Assembly: GCF_000009265.1 (NCBI RefSeq)
Contig: NC_008380.1
Coordinates: 3,539,501-3,603,500, forward strand
Source: Rhizobium johnstonii 3841
GTDB taxonomy: Bacteria > Pseudomonadota > Alphaproteobacteria > Rhizobiales > Rhizobiaceae
DNA: 64,000 nt
Direction of reading: 5' to 3'
Under the pieces are notes generated by a model. The model saw only the letters and a list, made by a program, of their open reading frames with translations. It was not told where the DNA came from and did not search any database. The position numbers and the translations under genes are program-made. Each line of letters starts with the position of its first letter. The stretch's first letter is position 1. Shown in pieces: positions 23,911 to 33,089 of the stretch.

Positions 23911-24717
23911 TCAGAGAAAGGCGCCGGCATAGAGACGCGGAGACAGACCGTATTTGCGCACGAAGACGCGCGTCATGTGGCTCTGGTCGGCAAAGCCGCT
24001 GGCAAAGGCCGCTTCCGCAAGCGGCATGCCCTGAGCGATCAGCCGGCGGGCGATATGGATGCGTGCCTGGACGAGATAGGCATGCGGCGTCAGGCCGGTC
24101 GCCTTGGCAAAACCGCGCAGCACCTGGAAGCGGCTAAGTCCGCTTTCCCTGGAGAGGTCGGCGAGCGAGACGGCGGCAAGCGGGTCGTCGTCGATCAGAT
24201 CTCGGGCTGCGCGGATCGACGCCGGCACCAGTGGCCGCCCTTCGGTACCAGAGCGCTCCCGCATGACATCGGCGACGAGTTGCAGAAGCAGTTCCTCATG
24301 CAGCAACTCGTCCGCCGCTCCATCGCCGGTCACCGCGCCGAACAGCGTTTCGAAGCGAGCGGCGATCTCCGCATTGCGGATGACGGGATGCGGAATTTCC
24401 GATCGCCCTGCCCCGCTTTCGCTGATCTCTTGCGACAGACCGCTGACGATGGCGGGATCGAAATAGAGGATGCGCCACGACCGGCCCTCACCGATCGGCG
24501 CGCCGTCATGCACTTCGTTCGGATTGACCGTGATGATGTCGCCGGCCTCAGCCTCCACCATGCCGCGGCCGCTAAGCGACGACTGCGCCCCAGCGGACAT
24601 CAGGCCGATGCCGAACTGCTCGTGCGTATGGCGCGCAAAGCTGTGATGCGTCTCCGCCTCCACCGCTTCGACGCCTGATAGCGCCGAGCGCAACATCCTG
24701 AACTGGTTTTTCGCCAT
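23911..24717 (-). CDS. AraC family transcriptional regulator
   Basis: This 268-residue protein has an N-terminal cupin-like sensor (HHSFARHTHEQFGIGLMSAGAQ...GDIITVNPNEVHDG) and a C-terminal double helix-turn-helix (SLADLSRESGLSRFQVLRGFAKATGLTPHAYLVQARIHIARRLI, then SHMTRVFVRKYGLSPRLY). It likely senses a small ligand and controls the adjacent EamA-B3/B4 genes, which follow in the same direction 83 bp later. ATG 24717 is used; an in-frame ATG at 24777 would add 20 residues without family likeness. Confidence 0.9.
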   Translation of the reverse strand: MAKNQFRMLRSALSGVEAVEAETHHSFARHTHEQFGIGLMSAGAQSSLSGRGMVEAEAGDIITVNPNEVHDGAPIGEGRSWRILYFDPAIVSGLSQEISESGAGRSEIPHPVIRNAEIAARFETLFGAVTGDGAADELLHEELLLQLVADVMRERSGTEGRPLVPASIRAARDLIDDDPLAAVSLADLSRESGLSRFQVLRGFAKATGLTPHAYLVQARIHIARRLIAQGMPLAEAAFASGFADQSHMTRVFVRKYGLSPRLYAGAFL

Positions 24718-24795
24718 AGTCTGCCCGCAGGTCCGATCCCGGCCACTCTGCCAGCCACAGTGAGATGACGCAATCATTGCGGCTAGGATGTATGC

Positions 24796-25593
24796 CTAGA
24801 AGAATTCGTCGAGCAGCTGATAATAATCGAGCCTCGCTGGATCTGGAGCCGTCAATCCGTAGCGATCAAGGAAGGGCTGCACCAGCGCCTCGCCGAAATT
24901 GTGGGCGATGCTGCGGCAGGCGAGCGCGATAACCTGATAGCGGTCGGCGACGCCGAGACGGCTGCAGTCGATATAACCGGAGAACCCGTCTTCCGACGCG
25001 ATGAAATTCGGCAGGCAGGCATCACCATGGGTAACGACGAGATCCGCGCCGTCCGGCCTCTTGCTCTCGAGTTCGGCAAACAAGGCTTCGGCACTCTTTC
25101 CAAGCCGCGTCTCATCGAAATCGGTCTCGTCGACGATACCGGCCTGCATCCGTGCTTTTGCGGCCGCGATACGCGCCTCCAGCCGATGGTCGAAGGGGCA
25201 GGATGCGATCGGCAGACGATGCAGGTCAAGAAGTGCTGCAGCCAGCAGCTCGACCCGCCCAAGCGGCGTCAGCACTGATGCACTGGCGAGATCACTCCCT
25301 GATAGCGCGTTGATCAGCAACCGGTTGCGCACACCGTCGCTGTCCTCAGCAATGATATCGGGACAGGGCAGACCGGAAGCCTTGACCCAGCGAAGCCTGA
25401 GGGCTTCGTCGGCGAGTTCGCCAAAAGGACCGACCTCTTCGACCTTCAGATAAAGCGTCGGCAATCCGAGAGCTTCCAACCGGAAGACACTCGCGGCGGA
25501 ACGGCCGAGCGCATCGCGTTCGAACCGGTAACCGGCCAGACGGGCATCAAGCGCGCTCGCCGACCCCGGTTGATCCTCTTGGAAAATCGACAT
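24796..25593 (-). CDS. aminoglycoside 3'-phosphotransferase-like kinase (APH family)
   Basis: This 265-residue protein is the size of APH(3') enzymes. The catalytic loop VTHGDACLPNF has Asp191, and GYIDCSRLGVADRYQ has the metal-binding Asp209, both in the form seen in APH(3')-II. The ATP-site strand LYLKVEEVG and acidic PFGELADEA are present. It could phosphorylate kanamycin-type aminoglycosides or a native sugar or amine. Codon use is ordinary and no mobile element is attached, so it looks like a resident chromosomal gene. It precedes the AraC gene in the same direction with a 78-bp gap. Confidence 0.85.
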   Translation of the reverse strand: MSIFQEDQPGSASALDARLAGYRFERDALGRSAASVFRLEALGLPTLYLKVEEVGPFGELADEALRLRWVKASGLPCPDIIAEDSDGVRNRLLINALSGSDLASASVLTPLGRVELLAAALLDLHRLPIASCPFDHRLEARIAAAKARMQAGIVDETDFDETRLGKSAEALFAELESKRPDGADLVVTHGDACLPNFIASEDGFSGYIDCSRLGVADRYQVIALACRSIAHNFGEALVQPFLDRYGLTAPDPARLDYYQLLDEFF

Positions 25594-25698
25594 GATATCT
25601 AGGCCATTGATGCTGGCGCATTATCCCGACAAGGCGGGACAACGTAAGTGGCGCGATCGGTCAGCACACATTGGCTGACTGAACAGTCCTCGGGAACC

Positions 25699-25860
25699 TC
25701 AATGAACGGTTTCGGCGGGTGCGGCTTCGAGAAGGATTTCAAGAGCCTCTTCCAGAGCGGCCACCAGAATATCGGTAAGCTCGTCGCCCTTGTTTTCCAG
25801 GAACAGCGCATTGACGGCTTCGTCCTGACGCTCAAAAAACTGCTCGATCTCGTTCGACAT
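25699..25860 (-). CDS. small acidic protein (53 aa), hypothetical
   Basis: ATG 25860 opens a 53-residue frame beginning MSNEIEQFFERQDEAVNALF and ending APAETVH. It is strongly acidic with a heptad-like helix (LTDILVAALEEALEILLEAA). GAGGA lies seven bases upstream of the ATG. Both the ribosome site and coding character favour it over the longer overlapping frames on either strand, which are Ser/Arg-rich and unconvincing. Function unknown; it may be a regulatory partner. Confidence 0.65.
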   Translation of the reverse strand: MSNEIEQFFERQDEAVNALFLENKGDELTDILVAALEEALEILLEAAPAETVH

Positions 25861-25966
25861 ATCATTGTCCTCTTCTTCACCGGATCATCACGGCCATGGG
25901 AAGAAGCTAGGTAGGGTTGCTTGCGCGTGGCTGTTGCCGGTGAGACGCAATCCAGGATCACGAGGA

Positions 25967-27067
25967 CTAGTCACGAATTTCATATTTCGCATACTGACTG
26001 CGGGGGATCAATCCACCAACTTCGTGGGCAAATGACACGACTTTCGTCGCTTCCTCATCCACCTCGCAACGGAAACGAACCTGGTACCAGCCCTTGACTG
26101 TGCCAAAGGCGGCATCTCTTACATCAAGGATGGTACCGGTCCGCAATCCAAAACTAGGCAATGCGGACGGGAAATAAGGCGGCGAACCGTGAACGAGTTG
26201 GCCCTGAAGCTCGGTGGTGCAAAGCGTGGCCACTCGCTCTTTGCGCGGTAGACCACTGACCGCAGTTTGCGCAAACAAACTGCCATCTTCCGTCCGTGAA
26301 AACAGAGTTTTTGCCTTGGGCAGATCGTCCTTAGGTATCACTTTCGGTTTCTCAGCCGTCTGCTGCTCCGGCGACTTGGCCTCCTCGATGCTTGTATTGG
26401 CTTCGCCAGAGACGTCTGTCGGTGGCCCATTTCGCTCTGGGGAAACGTCAGTCGTCGCGACCTCAGGAAGCTTCACGTCGTCCGGCACCGGTTTCGACGG
26501 AGGCTCCTCAATTTTTGGTTTTTCTGCAGCAGTCTTTGTCGGCATCTGCGCCGGTTCGGCATCGTGCTGCGGCGGAGTTGTTGCGGGTTTGGTTTCGCCC
26601 TGAGGAGAATTTCCCGCCAACGACTTTTCGGGGCCGCTATTCCTGTCGCCAAATTCGATGACAGGGCTCAGAGTCGGCATAGGCCTCGGCTTAGCTTGCT
26701 CGGGAGTCTTGCTGGCCGGCGGAGGCGGAGGTGGCGGCGGTGGCGGAGGCGGTGGTTCCTTCTTGGCCTCTTCCGGCGGCTTCGGCTCCGGCGGCTTTTC
26801 CTCGGGCTTGGGCTCCGGCTTTTTCTCCTCCGGCGGCGGGACGAGTTCCACCTTCACGCTCTCGTCTTCGGGAGGTTTCGGCTCGATCTTCGGCAGCCCG
26901 AAAATGAGAAGAGCAATGATAGGAATATGGGCAGCAACGGACACGACAACGCCCCAGCGGATTTCAGGCCGCTGCTTTCCCGTTTCGTGCTGCGCTTCCG
27001 CTGGTTCTACGTCTACTTCTGTCACAGCAGCGATGTGGCCTCTAAAGCCGGCAGCATCAAGCCACAA
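25967..27067 (-). CDS. TonB-like proline-rich DUF930 protein
   Basis: This protein of up to 366 residues has one N-terminal membrane helix (VVVSVAAHIPIIALLIFGL), a long Pro/Glu/Lys segment including a run of 13 prolines, and a C-terminal DUF930 domain (TLCTTELQGQLVH...GWYQVRFRCEVDEEATKVVSFAHEVG). The build, inner-membrane anchor plus rigid periplasm-spanning linker plus terminal domain, is TonB-like, but no energy-coupling role is established. The start is uncertain: TTG 27067 is the longest, GTG 27025 the main alternative, and neither has a good ribosome site. A smaller paralogue lies directly upstream. Confidence 0.75.
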   Translation of the reverse strand: MWLDAAGFRGHIAAVTEVDVEPAEAQHETGKQRPEIRWGVVVSVAAHIPIIALLIFGLPKIEPKPPEDESVKVELVPPPEEKKPEPKPEEKPPEPKPPEEAKKEPPPPPPPPPPPPPASKTPEQAKPRPMPTLSPVIEFGDRNSGPEKSLAGNSPQGETKPATTPPQHDAEPAQMPTKTAAEKPKIEEPPSKPVPDDVKLPEVATTDVSPERNGPPTDVSGEANTSIEEAKSPEQQTAEKPKVIPKDDLPKAKTLFSRTEDGSLFAQTAVSGLPRKERVATLCTTELQGQLVHGSPPYFPSALPSFGLRTGTILDVRDAAFGTVKGWYQVRFRCEVDEEATKVVSFAHEVGGLIPRSQYAKYEIRD

Positions 27068-27103
27068 AAGAAAAAAACCGCGTGATCGCAGCAGCGATGA
27101 AGG

Positions 27104-27841
27104 TTATTGGTCGGCGGCTCCATCGTCGGCCACCAGATTGTGCTCTTGCCATTCACCTTGCGGAATGGCATCGCCGACGAGGAAGGCGAAGGACACGATC
27201 TTGCCGGAGCCGGCATCGAGCTCGCATTTGAATTGGATGTTGTACCACTTGCGTTTGCTGCGGAAGGCGCCGCCCTTCACCTCGACGCTGTTGCCACTGA
27301 CCTTCTCCGCCGCCATGGCATAGGGCGCAAGCGTATCGGGCGCCATGACCGGCTGCGCCCGGCGGACCTGCTCCAGCGCCTCGAGATCACAGAGCTGCAG
27401 ATTGCGCTCGCTGCCGGCAAGGCCACGCAGCGCCTCGCGGGCGCGGCGGCTGCGTGGATCGGCAAGGACCTTGTCGGAAAACAGCTGTCTTGCCTCGACG
27501 AATTCCGTCGGCTTAGGCGCCGGCGGAGCGATTGGTGCCGCGGGGAGCATTGCCGCGGCAGGCGGATTATTTGCTACCGGCGCCGCCGGCTCGGCTTCGG
27601 GTTTAGCCGCCTCAGGCTTTGCCTGTTCCGGCGAAGGCGCCTTGACGGGTTCGGGCATTTTCAGCGATTCCACGGCCTGCGGGACGATCTCCACCGAGAG
27701 ACCATCATCCGGCAATGGCAACGGCGGTTCGGCCTTCGGCAACAGCAACAGAAGGAGCAGGATCGCGATGGCATGCAGCGCGAACGACGCCGCAGCGCCC
27801 CGCTGGATCCCGTCATCCCATTTGCCCGCCGCCAGCTCCAT
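27104..27841 (-). CDS. membrane-anchored DUF930 protein
   Basis: This 245-residue protein has a single N-terminal helix (ASFALHAIAILLLLLLLPK), an Ala/Pro/Glu-rich linker (residues about 60-115), and a DUF930 domain at the end (LQLCDLEALEQVRRAQPVMAPDTLAPYAM...KWYNIQFKCELDAGSGKIVSFAFLVGDAIP). Two Cys of the domain match those in the downstream paralogue. It is 36 bp upstream of that gene, so they are probably co-transcribed. Expected topology is a cytoplasmic N-terminus and periplasmic bulk. Function unknown. Confidence 0.8.
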   Translation of the reverse strand: MELAAGKWDDGIQRGAAASFALHAIAILLLLLLLPKAEPPLPLPDDGLSVEIVPQAVESLKMPEPVKAPSPEQAKPEAAKPEAEPAAPVANNPPAAAMLPAAPIAPPAPKPTEFVEARQLFSDKVLADPRSRRAREALRGLAGSERNLQLCDLEALEQVRRAQPVMAPDTLAPYAMAAEKVSGNSVEVKGGAFRSKRKWYNIQFKCELDAGSGKIVSFAFLVGDAIPQGEWQEHNLVADDGAADQ

Positions 27842-28012
27842 CGGTCAGGAAGCGGCTGTCGGACGATCGATGACGATCATGAAACTGAGGAGCGCTTTCA
27901 TCATGAGCTTGCCGAAAAGTCGGGCCGGAGCCTGCCGCGGAAATTGAAGCACGCAGCGACACTGCCAGCGCAGCGAGTGCTCCGCAACATCTAAGATCGA
28001 TGATCTCCGGCC

Positions 28013-28367
28013 CTAGAGCCTTTCCGGGTTAGATTGCAGCATTCTGCCGGAGCAGGTTTTCGTCAGGGCAAAGGCGATTGGCGACGGGCATACCCCAAGG
28101 TACGTCCGAGCCGATCGCCTTTGTCCTGGCGGAAAGATGCCGGCCCACCGGCCGCACCGCTTCGCCATGGCGAAGCGATAGGTGCGTCCGGCGATTCTAA
28201 GGCTTGCAGATTTGCCAGGCAAATCTGCGGGGGGTTGGCTGAAACGGGCCGGCTGATCGACCGGCCGGCTTGGCCGTAGAGCTTGGCTACGACGCGCGCC
28301 GGCCGGTCGACCATCCGACTCCGTTTGAGCCAACAGAATGCTGCAATCTGACCAGGAAAGGCTCTAG
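28013..28367. mobile_element. MITE-like element, copy 2 (34-bp terminal inverted repeats)
   Basis: CTAG-ended inverted repeats (28013-28046 and 28334-28367) match copy 1; the left one differs at two bases. The left 80 bases and right 130 bases agree with copy 1, and the middle carries about 80 extra bases. The right end meets the stop codon of the GYD gene exactly. Together with 27842-28012, where I see no gene, this fills the gap between two minus-strand genes. Confidence 0.75.
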
Positions 28368-28661
28368 CTACCCGAGCGAGCCGATGAGATCCCGATAGGC
28401 GGCCTCCGGGAATGCCTTCAGCGTCTCAGTGCGGACATTGCCGCCCATCGCCAGCGAAAGGGTAAAATGCGCCATGACGGCGTCATCAGGCGCCTCGCAG
28501 ACGGCGACCATGTCATGCCCGCCCATCGTCAGGTAGAATTGGTTGATGGAGCCTCCGACGCTGGTGAGCAATTTCTTCGCGGCATCGAGCCGTTTTGCCG
28601 AGTCGCGCACATTGCGGATGCCCTGATCAGTCCAATTGATCAAAAGAATGTAAGTGGTCAT
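28368..28661 (-). CDS. GYD domain-containing protein
   Basis: This 97-residue protein shows the GYD family plan: TYILLINWTDQGIRNVRDSAKRLDAAKKLLTSVGGSINQFYLTMGGHDMVAVCEAPDDAVMAHFTLSLAM. The central Gly-His-Asp replaces the Gly-Tyr-Asp that names the family, a common variant. It is a dimeric ferredoxin-like fold with no known catalytic role. The stop codon TAG begins at the last base pair of the adjacent MITE-like element. Start at ATG 28661. Confidence 0.85.
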   Translation of the reverse strand: MTTYILLINWTDQGIRNVRDSAKRLDAAKKLLTSVGGSINQFYLTMGGHDMVAVCEAPDDAVMAHFTLSLAMGGNVRTETLKAFPEAAYRDLIGSLG

Positions 28662-28673
28662 GTCGTACCTCCC

Positions 28674-28781
28674 AGAGCATGACGCCGAAAAGTGTCAGCC
28701 GTTTTCGGACGTCATGCTCTATTTCTTTGATGTGGATCCGGATTCAGATTTCAGGCCCGTCAGGCCTGAAATTATCCGGAT
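28674..28781. repeat. two neighbouring imperfect palindromes upstream of the GYD gene
   Basis: First: AGAGCATGACGCCGAAAA (from 28674) is mirrored with one mismatched pair by TTTTCGGACGTCATGCTCT ending at 28720. Second: ATCCGGAT and ATTTCAGGCC (28736-28757) are mirrored by GGCCTGAAAT and ATCCGGAT (28763-28781). Both look like rhizobial intergenic repeats. The rest of 28782-28920 shows nothing. Confidence 0.6.
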
Positions 28782-28926
28782 ATAGCGGAGGATTGGTTCA
28801 ACAGGCGCACATCGGCTCTCGCTCGCGGGTTGCGATCGATGCCTTCCCCCGTGACCGGATTATAGCCTTGTCACCACGAAGGGACAAGAAAGACACCTGG
28901 GATCATTGGTATTAATCAGGAAAAGC

Positions 28927-28953
28927 AAAAGCCGGGCGCGAAGCCCGGCTTTT
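28927..28953 (-). terminator. rho-independent terminator of rpoD
   Basis: AAAAGCCGGGC (28927-28937) and GCCCGGCTTTT (28943-28953) form an 11-bp stem with a 5-base loop. On the minus strand TTTTGCTTTT follows. It lies 27 bases after the rpoD stop codon. Confidence 0.88.
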
Positions 28954-28979
28954 CCAATCAGAACGACGTGGCCGAAGCC

Positions 28980-31037
<2,058 letters not shown>

Positions 31038-31505
31038 TTATATCGTCGCCTTCCTGACGCTATCCAATCTCGCTACGGTGAACGGGCTGTCTCAGGGCCT
31101 GACGCGCCGCACGCGCCGCCCTCGAATCACCTTTGCCCACCTAACGGGATGACATTTAAAGCCTGATTAACCACGATTACCGGCACCGGACAGCAAAGCT
31201 TTCTTGCTCTTGGATTTCCGGCCATGGTTGCGCGATCCGCCTTGACCCAGTTCACCATTCAACAAGTCGAACGGTGATTCCCACATTTTTTGTTCTCGTC
31301 AAGCTTTTCCAGAAAAAAAGCCCACAAAAATACGGAAAAAGCCTTATCCACAGGCTTTGAACCGCGGCAGCGATTGCGAACCCTTATTTAAGATGCGGCG
31401 AACAAAAGACAAGGGCAGCAAATATTTTGCCCGCCGTACCGGTTGTTTCCACAATTTTTGCAGTTGTACACACGATATATGCGCGCTTGGCCTGAGGAAT
31501 AGTGG
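31038..31505. other. rpoD upstream region with DnaA-box hairpin
   Basis: This 468-bp gap is AT-rich in its middle (31280-31460). A perfect DnaA box TTATCCACA lies at 31344-31352, flanked by AAAGCC and GGCTTT so that it forms the loop of a short hairpin (31338-31358). On the minus strand the hairpin is followed by TTTTTCCGTATTTTT, so it could also terminate the kbl-tdh-GFA transcript. Promoters of rpoD must lie here; none can be fixed. Confidence 0.45.
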
Positions 31506-31853
31506 CTAACGCGCCGCGCCGTCATACGCCTTCACCGTCAGCGCGCCGATATCGACCGCGGGAATGCAGCGCAGATTGATCGAAGCCATGGCCGCACCGT
31601 TCGGACCCACGGCCTCGCCGAACGGCGCGATGCCGCAATTGGCGCAGAAGTGATGCTGAATGACATGCCGGTTGAAAGTATAGGTCGAGACATTGTCCTC
31701 CGGCGTTTTCAGCACCAGCTTCTCGCGCGGCACGAAGGCGAGAAGTCCGCCCCGCCTGCGGCAAAGCGAACAATTACAGTCGAGCGCCTCGGTGAATTCG
31801 CCTTCGACCTCGAAAGCCACGTTGCCGCAATGGCAGCTTCCTTCATAGAGCAT
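31506..31853 (-). CDS. GFA family protein (glutathione-dependent formaldehyde-activating enzyme fold)
   Basis: This 115-residue protein has the Cys pattern of the GFA fold: GSCHCGNVAFE near residue 6, CNCSLCRRRG at about 27-32, and HFCANCGIAPF at about 68-75, which bind two zinc ions. GFA enzymes were described to speed the reaction of glutathione with formaldehyde, but many family members have unknown roles. It lies 9 bp after tdh in the same direction and is probably the last gene of the kbl-tdh transcript. Confidence 0.9.
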   Translation of the reverse strand: MLYEGSCHCGNVAFEVEGEFTEALDCNCSLCRRRGGLLAFVPREKLVLKTPEDNVSTYTFNRHVIQHHFCANCGIAPFGEAVGPNGAAMASINLRCIPAVDIGALTVKAYDGAAR

Positions 31854-31862
31854 GTCGTCTCC

Positions 31863-32900
31863 TCACATCCAGTCCATCACTACCTTGCCGGAATTGCCCG
31901 ACCGCATCGCCTCGAAGCCGTCGCGGAAATCGTCGATGCCGATCCGGTGGGTGATGATGGGCGCGAGATCGAGGCCGCCCTGGACGAAGGCGATCATCTT
32001 GTACCAGGTCTCGAACATCTCGCGGCCGTAGATGCCCTTGAGATTGAGCATCTTGAAGATCACCTTGTTCCAGTCGATTTCGAAGCCCGCCGGCGCGATG
32101 CCGAGGATGGCGATCTTGCCGCCATTGTTCATCTTGTCGATCATGTCGCGGAAGGCAGGTGCGGCCCCCGACATTTCCAGCCCGACGTCGAATCCTTCCG
32201 TCATGCCGATCGCCTTCATCACGTCGGCGAGGTTTTCCTTCGATGCGTCGACGACATGATCGATGCCGAGCTTGCGCGCCAGCTCCAGCCGGTGCGGATT
32301 GATATCGGTGATGACGACCTTGCGGGCGCCGGATCGCTTGGCGACGAGCGCGCCCATGATGCCGATCGGCCCGGCGCCGGTGACGAGCACGTCCTCGCCG
32401 ACGAGATCGAAGGAGAGCGCGGTGTGCACGGCATTGCCGAACGGATCGAAGATCGCGGCGATCTCGTCGGAAATATCATCCGGGATCGGCACGACATTGC
32501 TTTCGGGAATGCAGACGAATTCGCCGAAGGAGCCCGGGCGGTTGACGCCGACACCGAGCGTGTTGCGGCAGAGATGGCCCCTGCCCGCCCGGCAGTTGCG
32601 GCACTTGCCGCAGACGATATGCCCCTCGCCGGAAACCCGCTCGCCGACATGATAGCGGGTGACCGCCGAACCGATCTCGGCGATCTCGCCGGAGAATTCA
32701 TGGCCGACCACCATCGGTACCGGAATGGTCTTCTGCGCCCACTGATCCCAGTTCCAGATATGGACGTCGGTGCCGCAGATCGCCGATTTCTTCACCCGGA
32801 TCAGCACGTCGTTCGGCCCGACCTCGGGCACCGGCACATTCTCCATCCAGAGCCCGACTTCCGGTTTCGCTTTGACCAGCGCCTTCATCATGTTCGACAT
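31863..32900 (-). CDS. tdh: L-threonine 3-dehydrogenase
   Basis: This 345-residue zinc alcohol-dehydrogenase-family enzyme has AICGTDVHIWNWD with the catalytic-zinc Cys near residue 42, GHEFSGEI, the structural-zinc cluster CGKCRNCRAGRGHLC, the NAD site VTGAGPIGIMGA, and the Tdh-typical IYGREMFETWYKM. It oxidises threonine to 2-amino-3-ketobutyrate, which Kbl from the upstream gene cleaves to glycine and acetyl-CoA. A type-B palindromic repeat lies between the two genes. Cytoplasmic. Confidence 0.96.
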   Translation of the reverse strand: MSNMMKALVKAKPEVGLWMENVPVPEVGPNDVLIRVKKSAICGTDVHIWNWDQWAQKTIPVPMVVGHEFSGEIAEIGSAVTRYHVGERVSGEGHIVCGKCRNCRAGRGHLCRNTLGVGVNRPGSFGEFVCIPESNVVPIPDDISDEIAAIFDPFGNAVHTALSFDLVGEDVLVTGAGPIGIMGALVAKRSGARKVVITDINPHRLELARKLGIDHVVDASKENLADVMKAIGMTEGFDVGLEMSGAAPAFRDMIDKMNNGGKIAILGIAPAGFEIDWNKVIFKMLNLKGIYGREMFETWYKMIAFVQGGLDLAPIITHRIGIDDFRDGFEAMRSGNSGKVVMDWM

Positions 32901-32929
32901 ATCTGTATTCCTTGGCTCCGTATCTGTCG

Positions 32930-33068
32930 CAGCCCCTCATCCGCCTGCCGGCACCTTCTCCCCGCACGCGGGGCGAAGGGATATGCCGCACCGGCTTCCT
33001 TCCCCTCAACGCTGCGTTTGGCAGGTCCCCTCTCCCCGCTGGCGGGGAGAGGGTTAGGGTGAGGGGCA
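32930..33068. repeat. rhizobial intergenic palindromic repeat (type B, copy 2)
   Basis: It starts CAGCCCCTCATCCGCCTGCC and ends GGGTTAGGGTGAGGGGC, with an internal CTCCCCGC-TGGCGGGGAG hairpin, matching the copies at 14712 and 47349. It sits inside the kbl-tdh transcript and could act on mRNA stability. Confidence 0.75.
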
Positions 33069-33089
33069 AACCCTATTCTCAAATCCCAC

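Noticed and set aside
25599..25961. 120-codon minus-strand frame near 25.7 kb
   Set aside because: Ser/Arg-rich and overlaps the better-supported 53-codon gene in another frame.
28679..28915. 78-codon plus-strand frame after the GYD gene start
   Set aside because: It runs through the two palindromic repeats and has no protein character.
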